Assembly: GCA_018806985.1 (NCBI GenBank)
Contig: JADANN010000174.1
Location: 2,492,001 to 2,556,000 of the forward strand
DNA length: 64,000 bases
Direction of reading: 5' to 3'
Source: Angiostrongylus vasorum
Taxonomy: Eukaryota; Nematoda; Chromadorea; Rhabditida; Metastrongylidae
The translations under genes were made by a program, and so were the position numbers. Positions 45,930 to 57,330 of this stretch are shown in pieces; the first letter of the stretch is position 1, and the number at the start of each line of letters is the position of its first letter. Below the pieces are notes generated by a model, which worked only from the letters and a program-made list of their open reading frames with translations, did not search any database and had not been told where the DNA came from.

Positions 45930-46154
45930 AGCTCTCGCTGTTGATCAATCTCTGAGAGATGCGCCATGCATCCGACTTCATTAAGTATCGTTGGAGGTGA
46001 TTATGTATCGAGCCAGTGCTGCTATCCTCCCAGACAAGTCTGGTAGCTATTTGCCGACTCGGAGGAGATGGAAGGCTTGGTGAGCCATAGGTGCAGGGAT
46101 CGATACCATGTGTGTGTTGCAGGGCGCCTCCGACCAGTGCGCCACACGCGCCCA
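45930..46154 (-). mobile_element. tRNA-derived SINE, family A, internally deleted
   Basis: Tail AAGCTCTCGCTGTTGATC, then GGAGGTGATTATGTATCGAG, where about 50 bp of the family (ATGCATATCTGG to CCGATG) are missing; core CCAGACAAGTCTGGTAGC; and a good head (CAGTGCGCCACACGCGCCC in reverse). Confidence 0.85.
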
Positions 46155-46682
46155 TTTTTCCAAAAAAGAGACCAAGAATTTCTGGTGATCTTCGAAATGC
46201 CATTGGGAGTGGGGTACTCTTGGTCTATGCAAAAACAGAAAAAACTAGGTGTTTTCACAGCTTTTTCGGCTACAACAGTCCTAAATGGGTTATCTAGTGT
46301 CATCAAACGTGTCTTGTTGACAGAATTTGTTCTATTGCCAGCAACCATTTCGTACTCACTTTTTTTTCTGTTTTATTTCGTTGGCATCGTTGGTTTTGTC
46401 ATTAGATTAAACGGAAAAAGTTCTTCTTGAAAATGAATGCCACACGACTGATGGTTGATGGACATCCCAGCATCTCTCTCCCTCAATTTTATCAAACTCT
46501 ATACATTTGGCATTCCTCCTTATAGCTCTGTTTCCAGCTTTTATGTTATGAACTTTGTAAAGAGGCTAAACTGTGGTTTTTCGAAACAAAAGCCTTTTTT
46601 TGAAAACTAGTGGTGGGTTATAACTAGGTGTTACTAGAACTCAGCAAACAATCGTCAAGTTTCACATATTTTAAGTAGGAAT

Positions 46683-47226
46683 TATGTACCAAGTTTACCT
46701 TTTATTTACTGCTCACTACAGTATTCACGCCAGCGTTATGAGAAATACTGCCACAACAATGCTGAGATATTTGCAAAACTCGGACATTAGTGTCTGCGGT
46801 GGGGAACGAACACTCTATTACCCTTTCCGGGGCCTAACGCGTTCACCACCACACCATACGAATCCTTCGTTTCGTCTGTCTCTCAGCTAGTTCTATCGAT
46901 CAGTGCCGTCAGCAAACACCTGTCAACGAGATTATATGGGAAGCACACATTGGCTCTGAACCTAAGTTGAGTGTGTAGTTGAAATGACAATATTTAGTTC
47001 TTATTTTCTGCTTACTATAGTACTCACGTTATTAATCCCGTTGGGGGGTGATTGCTGGTGGCGCTGGTCGATGGAACTAGCTGAGAGACAGGCGAAATGA
47101 AGGACCCACATCGTGTGGTGGTGAACGCGCTAGCGCTCGGAAAGGGTAATAGCGCGTTCGTTCGCCACCGCAGACATCGGCGGTCCGGCGTTTTGTAAAT
47201 ATCTCAGCATCGTTGTGGTTTTGAAC
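46683..47226. repeat. Family D fold-back element, both arms
   Basis: The left arm (46683-46870) runs TTTATTTACTGC, CAATGCTGAGATATTTGC, CTGCGGTGGGGAACGAACAC, CCCTTTCCGGGGCCTAACGC, GTTCACCACCA. The right arm (47105-47226) carries the reverse complement, GGTGGTGAACGCG to AATATCTCAGCATCGTTGTGG. A second outer start (TTCTTATTTTCTGCTTACTA at 46,998) lies before the right arm, so this may be two overlapping insertions. Confidence 0.75.
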
Positions 47227-47574
47227 CAAATTGTTTAAGACATTTCTCCGATGTGCCTATGAGTTATGAAAAAACGTCGGTTTTTGGACGGTTGTACTTC
47301 ATGAGTTGAAAGTTTCCTCATAGCTATAAATCTCGTTAGAACGTGGCTGACAAAGCTCAGGATCTGCAATTTCTTATTTCACCTTGTCGTTTCGAGATGT
47401 CCAGAATATCACAGTTACTGACCATATGTGTGAACCATTACGACATTTATGGTGCTTGTCACCCCTTGAAATTAATAATTTTGAAACGGAGATGACCAAA
47501 TACCGCATTTACTTTCGAATAGATTTATTGAAAACTTTTCGGGAGCAGATTACCTGGTCTTAAAGCGTTTATTC

Positions 47575-47875
47575 TCGTGGAGTGCGGGGACCACAGCGAT
47601 TAGAGGTGACCATCACAACTTACTCAGTCGATCGTGTGGTTCGATTCACCATCTTGAGCTCGCCAAGCCTTCTGTCCCTCTAGGGTCGGAAAATTGCAAC
47701 CAGACCTGTCCTGAAGGATAGCAGCACTGACTCGATACATCAATAGACTACCACGAGTCAATCGATAGGCCTCAGGTGCATTCAGTGACCTCTAACGATG
47801 TTTCATGAAGTCGAATGCAAGAGGCATCCCGCAGGGTTTGATCAAACCAACGCTTTATTCTTTGTTTAATCCTCT
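47575..47875 (+). mobile_element. tRNA-derived SINE, family A, degenerate
   Basis: A B-box-like GTGGTTCGATTCACC, AGCCTTCTGTCCCTCTAGGG, CCAGACCTGTCCTGAAGGAT, CATCAATAGACTACCACGAG and CGCAGGGTTTGATCAA in family order. The head's A box is eroded. Confidence 0.7.
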
Positions 47876-47984
47876 TGTAGGTAGTCAACGTGCCAGAGTG
47901 GCTACTTGGCTCCTATATATTCTTGATCTTTTGCCTTCAGTTTCATGTATTTCTCCATCTTCGCCAGATTTTTTTCACCTTATA

Positions 47985-48390
47985 TGGTGCTAAGATGTCT
48001 GCAAAACTTGGGCTTCAAGCCAGATCGAAGCCGTGATTACCAATCGCGGTGGCTCACATGTCACCCACTGCTCCACTAAGGTCTTTGCTTTGCCTTTCCC
48101 TTAGGCAGTTATTCTACTTAATGATCCCGTCAGCAGTCATCCATCAACGGGAATGCTGACGAGAATAAATCTGCATTGAACCCACCTAAGCTGGGGCTGT
48201 AGTCGAAATCACAATGTCAACTTTTTTCTTTAGCGCCATTATTATTTTTTACGGCAGGACGTGATGTGGAACGCAACCACTATGACGCTAGGGCATTTAT
48301 AAAATCTGGATTCGGGGCCAGATCGAACCAGCGATTACCTACCGTAGAGTGAAAAAATACTGCTAATCGATTTATCCATTGTTAAAAATT
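47985..48390 (-). mobile_element. Two tRNA-like SINE fragments in direct order
   Basis: At 48,000-48,070 and 48,300-48,385 the reverse strand has a B-box-like GGTTCGATCTGGC or CTTCGATCTGGC and, at 48.0 kb, a following GAAGCCCAAGTTTTGCAGAC like the small family at 50.1 kb. Heads are poor and no full structure is seen. Confidence 0.4.
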
Positions 48391-48399
48391 AGCCAAGCA

Positions 48400-50090
48400 A
48401 TCCAGTGAACGATTCACTTGTTAGGATTCTAATCCATACGTTCCACTTAGGTGTCTTGAAGAAGGAGGAAACAAAATACAGTGCTTTTTAAGCAGCTTTT
48501 ATTAGTAAATCTTATAAAATTACATTGATCGAGTAAGTACAAGTGTTATAAGAAATTATAATAATAATTGTAGCAATTATAAGTGGTTAAATATATATTA
48601 CAAATATAAATAAAGGCTGTTACGGTACATGTTCTAAGGTGGTCGGAACAACGTTGATCGTCATCGGCTTCGTTTTGCGATTTGGACGAGGTTTTGGCAC
48701 CTTCGTTGACTATTCTCGAAAAAGTGAACAGCATTTTCATTTGTGACTTCTCGTAGGAAATTAAGAAGAAAGGTCTCAATGAACGCATGAAAGTATACCG
48801 CTAAACGCTCAGCTATTGAAGGAATCGTCGTCAGTTCCACCCGACGCTCAGCATTGGAGTTCTCTTACAACCTTCCATCTCACTGCTTTTTTGCACAAGT
48901 AGATCGTCCAATTCACAGCATATAGTTACTTGATTTTGCTTACCATACAACTGTCCTACTGTAGGTGCCAGAGAAGAGCGCTTGATAATGTATAACAACC
49001 TTTTTGCAGCCGCGAGCTCGACCACTACGCCACGCGCACCCCTATGTTCATATTAATGGTATTAATTTATTGGTCATTTAGGTACAGATTCCTAGTTTTG
49101 TCTAGCACGTTGTTTAGGATCGTGTGAAAAGCTTTCTGCCTCGAATAACAAATAATATGGACATGGTCGAATAAACGAAACGAAGCCACGAAGATGAAGA
49201 AATGACATCAAAACAAAATTCCCATGGTGTGGATGAGATGCTGACTAGTACAAAACAAGTTGGAATAGATTTGATTATCTTCATCGGTTCTCTGGAACTA
49301 TCCAATGTCCTATCAATGCGACCAACGCTGGTCATCTCGACTTTCTAATTGGCTGCGTTTTTGGTATGCATTGCGACACAGTTGATTCTTGTGACGTAAA
49401 GAGCTCCCATTATAAAAAATCAGCTGAAGGATTCAATGGTTCTTCTGAGAACGAAGATTCGAACATGAACAAGACGATAGCACAAATCCTTACTCATCTA
49501 AAGAACAATATAGAGGTCTGATGTGATAAAGCTCCTATAACATCTACTTCAACAGTTTCGTAACGATTCCGTGGTTTGCTTAACTTCTATGTTTCGATTG
49601 GCTAGCCCTCCATACTAACTATCATTCGTAGTCTGGCTCGGGCATATAAAACCCAAGCAGCCATACAAGTCACACACCCAACCACTCACAGAGAGATTTT
49701 GCTGAATCCTACAAATCGCTTAAATGATTTGCTGCATGGAAAAATGGTCTTTTCTCAGAAGGAGAAAGTGAAAAATGGGAACCTCTGTGCTGATCTAAGA
49801 ATAAAAGATAAGCAAATATTGTTTGGCTCGAAATAACTTTGTTTTGCGCTTAACTGCGATAACTCTCAAGTGTTTTGTTTTTATTCAAGATTCCCATTAA
49901 AACTGAAACTTCGTATCGTACCCTGCCATGAAGAAAGAATACGCAGTAAGTAAAAGTTAAACAGTGCTTTTGACCATGGTTTCAGCTTGATTGGGTTTAA
50001 TGCCGAACTGTGCTCTCCAAGACATTCTCGTTGACGGGTGGTTGGTGATACCATTGATAGAGGAAAACAAGGTTGAAAAAACGGAAAGCA
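48400..50090. other. Unassigned sequence
   Basis: No gene recognised. A short A-box-like reverse fragment (CACTACGCCACGCGCACCCC at about 49,020-49,045) may be the last bases of a SINE head. Confidence 0.45.
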
Positions 50091-50094
50091 AAAG

Positions 50095-50205
50095 CCTCGG
50101 TTGGTGTGGTAAATAGCACGTGAGCCCCCGGAAAGGTATTCCCGGGTTCGAAGCCTAACTGAGGTCCCGGATTTTGCTCATCTTTCAGCATCCCTGCAGT
50201 TAAAG
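50095..50205 (+). mobile_element. tRNA-like SINE head and start of body
   Basis: GCCTCGG at 50,096 can pair with CTGAGGT at about 50,160 (7 bp with two G-U pairs). An A-box-like TTGGTGTGGTAAATAGCACG and B-box GGGTTCGAAGCC lie between, but the T and anticodon arms do not fold well, so this is a tRNA-derived repeat, not a tRNA gene. The following GGATTTTGCTCATCTTTCAG is shared with fragments near 41.9 and 42.05 kb. Confidence 0.5.
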
Positions 50206-50234
50206 CAGTTTATTTTCTATCGTTTATTTTAAGC

Positions 50235-50592
50235 GACATCTACTATGGAGATACCAGCACTTCATGCATACGATTCTTTTCCTCGCAACCATCATCCGCG
50301 AAGGTCTTCCAGCTTTTTGGGCGTCGGTTCGGCAGCTGCTTGAAGATTTTTCTAAGGACTCTCCTTTCGCCATGGACTTCGTTGAATTCTGGTAGAGTCG
50401 AGTCTCACTGGAGTCTTCAGATAGCCAGCCTAGCGCGTTCCTTTCCACTTGGAGTGAACTGTTCTTAGACAAATTTGGTACGAATTTCCCGATGACGGAG
50501 GGATGAGAAGCTTGGTGATCTCGCATTGTGGTCGAACCAGCACCGTGCTCGTGACTATCAGCGTCACTACCACTTCGCTACAAGCCCCTTGG
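50235..50592 (-). mobile_element. tRNA-derived SINE, family B
   Basis: Read in reverse: head GTAGCGAAGTGGTAGTGACG (A box), GTGCTGGTTCGACCAC (B box), core AGCTTCTCATCCCTCCGTCA, AAATTCGTACCAAATTTGTC, and tail GAACGCGCTAGGCTGGCT, GGAGAGTCCTTAG, AGCAGCTGCCGAACCGAC, GGAAGACCTTCGCGGATGAT, GAGGAAAAGAATCG, GAAGTGCTGGTATCTCC. This is the clearest copy of the family. Confidence 0.8.
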
Positions 50593-51239
50593 ACTGAAAG
50601 AGTGCCATTTAAATATCCGAAATTCGCGATTTGCATGTGAATCTTGACATTCTCACAGGTACGAAATTTCTGCTTCACAAAAACTTAATACGAAAAAATT
50701 ATTCGCATCTCTTTTGTTTTGTAGATACGCATCACCTCACCTTCTGCAAAAGACGATGAAACCCAATTCTGGATTTATACACAAGACATGGTGAACTGCA
50801 TTCGTTGTTGTTCAGTTTGCTCTCGTAATGATAAAACTTTGTCCTAAAAAATGTCGAATAGAGGTGAAATCAGGTTCGAAGCAATCAACCGTTACCGATG
50901 CTTCGATGGCTAGTGGTGTCATCACAAGAGAGTCTTCCAAAGAAGGGATCACGAATGTGATCAACATTTGAAGAGTGAAGCACTGCTTCTTCTAGAAATA
51001 AACATCACTCCCATGTGTAAGGTAGTAAGAGGATTTTCACCCCTATAGGGGAAAAAACTATGGCAAACCCATGTTTGCTGATCTTCTCCGCTTACATGTG
51101 AATCCATTGATGAATGATAAATGAAGTATATGCGAAATAGCATGTTATAAAAAATATCCTTCCCATTAATTGTTATTACTATTACGCATTGTTATTATTA
51201 AATATCTCTATTATTGGATCATCGGACTTCACATTTATC

Positions 51240-51600
51240 ATACTGTGCCGATCTCAGTATTTCTTCCATCCGATTCTTTTTCCGGCATCCACCATCAACG
51301 ATGGTCTTCGAACTTTCTGCGTGTGGCTTCGGCTACTGCTTGAGGAATTTTCTCTCTTCGTCACAAATGGCGCTGAATACTGGTCGAGTCAATTCTCCCT
51401 GAAATCCTGAGATAGCCGTGCTAGAGTCTTCCCTATGTGGATTGGAAGAATTCAACTTGCCACAGACAACGCTGGTACTAAGTTCTCACCTCGGATGAAT
51501 GAGAGGCTTGTTAGGCCCGGGAGGGGGTGAAGCCAGGGCCTGAATAGGTTTGGCCATCTGCGTAATGAACGAAGTAACTAAAACCATTGCGCCGCCCGCT
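51240..51600 (-). mobile_element. tRNA-derived SINE, family B
   Basis: Tail at left (GTGCCGATCTCAGTATTTCT, GGAATCCGATTC-like, ACGATGGTCTTCGAAC, GCGTGTGGCTTCGGCTACTG). A middle follows with CCTGAAATCCTGAGATAGCC and AGACAACGCTGGTACTAAG (core). The head region is weak (ACCATTGCGCCGCCC reversed). The B box is not clear. Confidence 0.65.
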
Positions 51601-52327
51601 TTCGCTAAACATTATAAGAAAATTTGTTACGAAATTAAGTTAATACTAATAGATCGCTTTTTGATGGTTGAACTCTGCTACAACCAAGTAAGTCCCTCTC
51701 ATAAACACGAACAATCGAAGCGTCCTACGGTTGCTAATCTTCAGTAGCAGCTACCTTAGAAATCAATGTCAAGATCTTGATGGGGTGATGAAAAGGACCA
51801 CTTTCACTCTGACACAGGCTGAGATCAGCTGCAAAATATCATCATTCATTCTGGAGCAAGAGTACTTTTCGTCATACGGACAACGAATATCAGGAAGGCG
51901 GCAACAGTTGCAGATAATAAAATTTGCATTTCTCATTAAGCCGAATAGATAATGAAATTCTGGAAGCGCTGCATTTTCAAACAGTCATCCGTCAACAAAC
52001 ATGCCAGCTGCTATGAGATCACGTCTGCACGTCTAAGCAGGAAAAAACCTAATCAATCGCCAATGTTTGGTGGAAGAAAAGAATGGGGATGGCTGAAGCT
52101 CAGGTAATGGGAACAACATCTTACACCTACCTCGATTACTATACGAAAACGAAGGATGAATGGAGCAAGAACCTCAGAAGTTAAGTAGAAAATTAAAAGC
52201 AGTGTGGAACCCGCACGCAACTTCTGGGGAGCTTGCGTAACTAGTACGTTTAGTTCTACCCCATTACTTCTGTATTGCTTCATAGCTTCTGTTGTGCGGT
52301 TAAGATGGGTGTTAGACGATAAACCAT

Positions 52328-52597
52328 AAAGCTCTCGGCGCTGATCAATCTCAGAGAGATGCGCCATGCATTCGACTTCATTAAGCATCGTTGCAGGCGC
52401 TTGAATGCAAATCTGTTCTTTACAATGACTCGCGATAGCCTACCGATGCCTCGAGCCAGTGCTGTTATCCTCCCTGACAAGTCTGCTACCAATTTGCCGA
52501 GCATGGATGGGTGGAGGAATCGGTGAGCCTGGGGCACGGAGATCGATCTTGTGTGTATTGCAGTGCGCCTCTGACCACTGTGCTACACGCGCCTAAG
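52328..52597 (-). mobile_element. tRNA-derived SINE, family A
   Basis: In reverse: tail AAAGCTCTCGGCGCTGATCA, GCGCCATGCATTCGACTTC, core CTGACAAGTCTGCTACCAAT, GATGGGTGG (core end), B box GAGATCGATCTTGTG and A box CACTGTGCTACACGCGCC. Full length. Confidence 0.88.
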
Positions 52598-52599
52598 AT

Positions 52600-53265
52600 A
52601 GGTGTATAATCGTCAAACATCTAGTTATTTTCTTTTTAAACTACCACAAAACGAAGGTACGCGTCCTTAGCAGTAAAGCGATGAATCGGCCAAATAGTCT
52701 CTGCGATACACCACGACGATTTCGTAACGATAAAGATAAAGATAGATAAACCAGATAAGACATAAAGATGGATAAAGCAGAAGAGGAAATTCCGTCGTAG
52801 AGCTTGTTTTCGAACAGAACTTCACAATACTGAACAGCAACCGGCCAACTTTACATACTCAAGGACTCCACTACTACAGTGTCAATATGTTCGTTGTAGG
52901 GGAACCATGAAAAAAGCGTAGAGAAATTGGAAGGTGGAACGAAGTTAAATATCTAGTATTTTCTATCGATGCTTAATATGATGAATACATGACAGAGTTT
53001 TTTGGAATACCTCCAATTTCTCTGGGTTAACAAGGTGGTAAGAAATACAGTTGCAAGAATTCAACGCACAGCACTCGTACATGAATGGCAATACATTTAG
53101 AATGAATACACTACCTATATTTCTTTTTCTTTCGGTGTATTCTCTTTCCGATCGACGATTTAGCTACACAGGTCTTTTTTAAGGCGTTGTATTTTTATTT
53201 ATTATGTGGGATCTACTGGCATACGACGAGTCCACCTTGTAATAACACGAGGGCACGTTATGGTT
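52600..53265. other. Unassigned sequence
   Basis: No gene seen. A run of AAAGATAAAGATAGATAAA-type sequence lies at about 52,732-52,780. Confidence 0.5.
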
Positions 53266-53269
53266 GAAT

Positions 53270-53665
53270 AGTTACTTGGATAGTTGGATGGGCCGTCCTC
53301 ACTGGTTGTGCGGGCCTTAGCATAATCCCCACTTTTTTTCGTTGGTCTAGCTATTGTGGATAACTGGAATCCCGAGGTCAGCCTGGCCAAAGTCTGCTCT
53401 AGATCGTCACCACCACTAGCAGTCGCCGTTCTTGTGGATCAGCGGGAGATTCGCCACCATGCGACTAGTTTGATACCAGGACGGTGGTGGATCCTGGTAT
53501 TGGTTTACCCTTAGCTGGGCTTCCTGACGGAAACGCCGGACTGCTTCTTAGCATGGGAGACCGTGCCACGGGATGAATCCCCCGCTGTACATCGCAGTCC
53601 GACATCCAGGAACACCTTCCAGCCACGATGAGGTGGTAAACCGCTGGGAGAGGTGGTTGAATATC
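53270..53665 (-). repeat. Family C interspersed repeat, copy 4
   Basis: In reverse and nearly complete: GCCGTCCTCACTGGTTGTGC, GGGAGATTCGCCACC, AGGACGGTGGTGGATCCTGG, CATCGCAGTCCGACA, CACGATGAGGTGGTAAAC. Closest in structure to the 16.4 kb copy, opposite strand. Confidence 0.8.
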
Positions 53666-54379
53666 CTGCTGCAATTTCTACTGAAAAGTTCGATCAGTGG
53701 TCTGATTTTATATAATTTGTTTCGTGCTTCCACGTGTTGATAGCAATTTGGTTAGATCGTAGACCATAGCAAAATATGGCAAATAATTCGACTATATCGA
53801 TAAAGCAATGCTTCTATTAGAACTCCGAAGTCTTTTTCATCCTCCTAAGTTCTCTAGCTATCGAAGAAATGTCGTCTACTGCTGAAAAATCATCATTGTC
53901 CATTACATGCTCTTTTATTGGTGGTCGAGTTGTCCAAGTCAGTAGCCGAAATGATGTCAAGCGTTGTCCCATGTGGGAGCCAAACAAATTTTGTTATCGG
54001 GCGTTGTGTGTTAAATGAGTATTGATTCTCGTGTCGAGTGAGCTTATCATAACTTTTCATACATTTTTCAGCTTAGCTGTTGTGGCGTGCACAGTTCGAA
54101 GGATTAGGGATTCAACGAGACTCAACTGAAAACTTATTTTTTGTTTTCGACCAAACTTCGACAACGTATGTTACCAAAGTTGAACTTGTCTATAGCCCTT
54201 GCTGTGAAATCAATTCTTAGGAGAAACAGTACTTCTGTTGAAGTCACAGTTTTGATTGAGCAATGGGTCAAAACCAAGCGGCCAACCGTACGTAATCACG
54301 AAGAGCTTGAACAACTTAATTTTACGTAGAAAGCACCCAAAACACTCCACTTTTCAAAAAGAATACTAACTACTGTTCA

Positions 54380-54640
54380 CTTCTTATTTACTGCCTATTA
54401 CAATTTTTTCACGTCAGGGTATTAGGGCGAAATACAACCACAACGATACAGAAATATTAACAAAACCCCCTGGACCGCAGCTCTCTGCGGTGGGGAACGA
54501 ACGCACTATTACTCTTTCCGGGGGCTAACGCGTTCACCACTACTGGCCGAGAGACAGAAGAAACGAAGCACAGGCATTGGTGAACGCGTCAGCCTCCGGA
54601 AAGGGTAATAGCGAGCTCGTTTCCTACCGCAGACTGCTGT
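54380..54640. repeat. Family D fold-back element, complete with both arms
   Basis: The left arm (54380-54540) has CTTCTTATTTACTGCC, ACCACAACGATACAGAAATA, CTGGACCGCAG, CTCTGCGGTGGGGAACGAAC, CTTTCCGGGGGCTAACGCG, TTCACCACTACT. The right arm (54570-54640) has GTGAACGCGTCAGCCTCCGG, AAAGGGTAATAGCGAGCTCG and ACCGCAGACTGC in reverse. The loop between them is only about 30 bp, so the whole can fold as a long hairpin. No coding capacity. Confidence 0.8.
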
Positions 54641-54979
54641 TTCCTCATCTGGTACAAACCTGTTGCATATTCTTTCTTTATATACTTTGGGAAAATATGG
54701 ATATTTCGCCTTCCTCGAACTTTTTCTTTGGATGATTTTACAGTGATGTGAAAAGAAGATTCATTCACGTATTTCTCAAGATACGCAGTACCTCGGCGCC
54801 GCCTCAATGGCAGTAATTTTAATCGAGGTTCACACCTATTCGTGCAGAAAGCAATCCATCCAAAATCGACAGTCATCATTTCAGACCAACGCTAGTTTTC
54901 TGGCCAGCTATCGGGCGTACACTATTGCACATCCAGAAGATGGTTGATTACCGAACTTTCTTCCGTTTTTTGTTCTATT

Positions 54980-55870
54980 AGGTTGATCGGAAATTATTCA
55001 CGATTTCAATGTGTATCTATAAAGTGGCATATCGAAACTCAGAATAAACACTATCAATCGAAATAAGAACTATTAAAATCTGCACATTTTTCCAACCAAA
55101 ACCAAAATTTTTTTCATTCTGATTGGGCAAAACTTTGGAGTTCTGTAGACGATGAAGTCTTTGAAGATAGTCTTCTCTCGGATAGAATTCTGAAGGATTC
55201 GTTCAGTAACAAGTTCTCGAGATCCTTAGAGAAATGTCACTCGGTCTGCAAGACATCCGGGAAAATGTCGTGGATGAGGAACAGCTTCGTCACATAGCTC
55301 ACTGACCTTTTGCAAGGGTCGGTGGTGCGGCGTGTCCTCGTGTTATTGTAGAACAGGGTCCATTAAATTCGTGCGGAGTTCATTTGTTGTGATTTTTTCG
55401 AGCGTCCCATTTCTCTTAGATACGCCCTAAGAGTCTAAATGCTTAAAACGAGTTCATTTAATCTGTGCAGAATCCATTTGTTATGCTTTTTCGATTTTCC
55501 CATTTCTCTTAGATACGCCCGAACAGTCGAGATGCTTAAAACGAGTTCTTCTGCAAGTTCTCGAACAGGTTTGGTTGCATTTGCTTAAACTAAAACCTTC
55601 AACTTATCGTTGCTAATAGCAGCAAGACGCCCGAGACATTCCTCATCTTCAAGGTCAAGTTCGTAACGAAAAATTTTCCAAAACCCAAACCAAACTTACA
55701 GTGTGCATTTGTTAACACTTCCTTAGCTACATAGCACACTAATGTTTCGAGTCGTTTGCCTTGCACGAGCTCCGAGTTTGAATTGCTGGACGTAAAGTTC
55801 TCGAAATCCTTATTTCGGTTTCAAATTTTCCAGCCTATGGAACTTTTCAAGAATATGTTTTGTAGTAGAA
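54980..55870 (-). mobile_element. Mariner-type transposase relic with internal duplication
   Basis: The minus strand encodes, in broken frames, LEDEECLGRLAAISNDKLKV, ANATKPVRELAEELVLSIST and VRAYLREMGKSKKHNKWILH, the helix-turn-helix part of mariner transposases. The RELAEEL...STV..L...G.....WVPH-type order is kept. A block of about 90 bp is repeated in tandem (55,363-55,456 and 55,457-55,549), so the second helix-turn-helix appears twice. The left end near 54,980 has TTAGGTTGATCGG, a mariner-like terminus; the right terminus was not found. The catalytic half is very degraded. Confidence 0.7.
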
Positions 55871-56184
55871 TTCATTTATCTCGAGCTAAACAGGTTTTGA
55901 ATTGATATGTAATAGTACAGCATTCAAAAAAGAAAAGCAGTGCTAGAGGACACACAAGCGAAATAAAATTACGAATCGTGATTCAGTTTCCGAATAGTCT
56001 ATACTATGAAGCAAAACGTACAATAAAGTTGGAGAAATCGTTTGCTTGGAGGGATAAAAAATCGACAGATCACAGCTGAATCAACTGATAGCGAGTGCGA
56101 CGATAAACTAGGACAAATAGACGCTACACTCCCAGGGATTTCGACGTTGGATTCTAAGCGTTACTTCGATACTTGGATTGTTCA

Positions 56185-56545
56185 TATTCACTAGTTGTAT
56201 GGGCCCCATCATAACCTGCGTTTTATCGGAGTTTTGCTGGTTTAGCCATTGTGGTTCTCTGGAGTCCGAAAGTGAGCTTAGCAGAAGCCTTCCTCAAGTC
56301 GCCACCACCCCAGTAAGTCGCCGCCCTTGTGGATCAGAGGAAGATTTGCCAGCGTGTGACTAGTTTAAAACTATGACGGTCGTGATTCCTGATAATCGTA
56401 CACCCTTAGCTGCACTTCCGGCTTGAAACCTCCGACTATTTCACAACTTGCAAAGCCCTGCTAGGAGGATGAACACCCGCTTTACATCGCAGCCCCAAAT
56501 GCAGGCACGGCTTCCAGCCACTATAAGGCGGTAAATAGTTGGGAG
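56185..56545 (-). repeat. Family C interspersed repeat, copy 5, degenerate
   Basis: In reverse: CCACCCCAGTAAGTCGCC, TCAGAGGAAGATTTGCCA, ACATCGCAGCCCCAAATGC, CACTATAAGGCGGTAAAT. Several substitutions and short gaps. Confidence 0.65.
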
Positions 56546-56764
56546 AATAGGTGTTAAGTGAAATTAAATGCTTCACAGCATTCATGGCCAATTACTCATC
56601 GATTACGTGAAGTGCATTAAAAATGACCTTACAACAGCGAATTTACTAATGTGGAAGTTTGACGTTTGTGGAATGAGTGTCCCATCTCGTGCTGGTTCAA
56701 AAAAGTGGTGAGGGTTAATCATCAGTGGCAATGTGAGCAATTTTTTTACACGGCCCGACTTCAC

Positions 56765-57085
56765 AACCATTGTGCGGATCTCAGCACTTCTTGCAATTGA
56801 TTCTTTTCCTCTCATCATTCATCCGCGAAAATCTGCGGACTTTTTGCGTGTGATTTGCTGTTTGAGGATTTTCCTTTCGTCATGAATGTCATTGAATGCT
56901 GTTCGAGTCACTTCTGCCTGGAGTCCTGGGATAGCAGGGCTAGAGCGTTCCCGCTTGGATTACAAGGAATGCACCATTTCCAGACAAGTCTAGAACCAAT
57001 TTCTCGACGCCGCGAAGGTGACAAGCTTGTTGATCCCGTGGCGGTATCGAACCACTACCGTGCTCTTGATGATCAACATCACTAT
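56765..57085 (-). mobile_element. tRNA-derived SINE, family B
   Basis: Tail at left (TGTGCGGATCTCAGCACTTC, TTGCAATTGATTC, TCCGCGAAAATCTGCGGAC, GATTTGCTGTTTGAGGATTT). Middle GGAGTCCTGGGATAGCAGGG, core AGACAAGTCTAGAACCAATT, then GGCGGTATCGAACCACTACC (B box in reverse) and CACTACCCGTCCC. The core is very close to that of family A. Confidence 0.75.
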
Positions 57086-57330
57086 CACTACCCGTCCCAA
57101 AATGAACTTACAAAAGTCAGTCTTAAACGTTGGAACATAACGAACCACCCAGACATTTTCGAGTATTCGGAAAACTACTAACAATTTTTAGTTGTCGACA
57201 GCCATGCTAAGAAGCAGTGTTTCAAAGAGGGTCATTTTAGGGCGACTAATCCATTGAGATATCGCGAAAGGGCAATAAGTGACGATATGTCACTTCAACC
57301 AAGTTCAAAAAGGCCATCACACATATCGAG

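Noticed and set aside
50095..50165. Apparent tRNA gene
   Set aside because: A and B boxes and a 7-bp end pairing exist, but anticodon and T arms do not fold and the downstream sequence is repeated elsewhere; called a SINE head instead.
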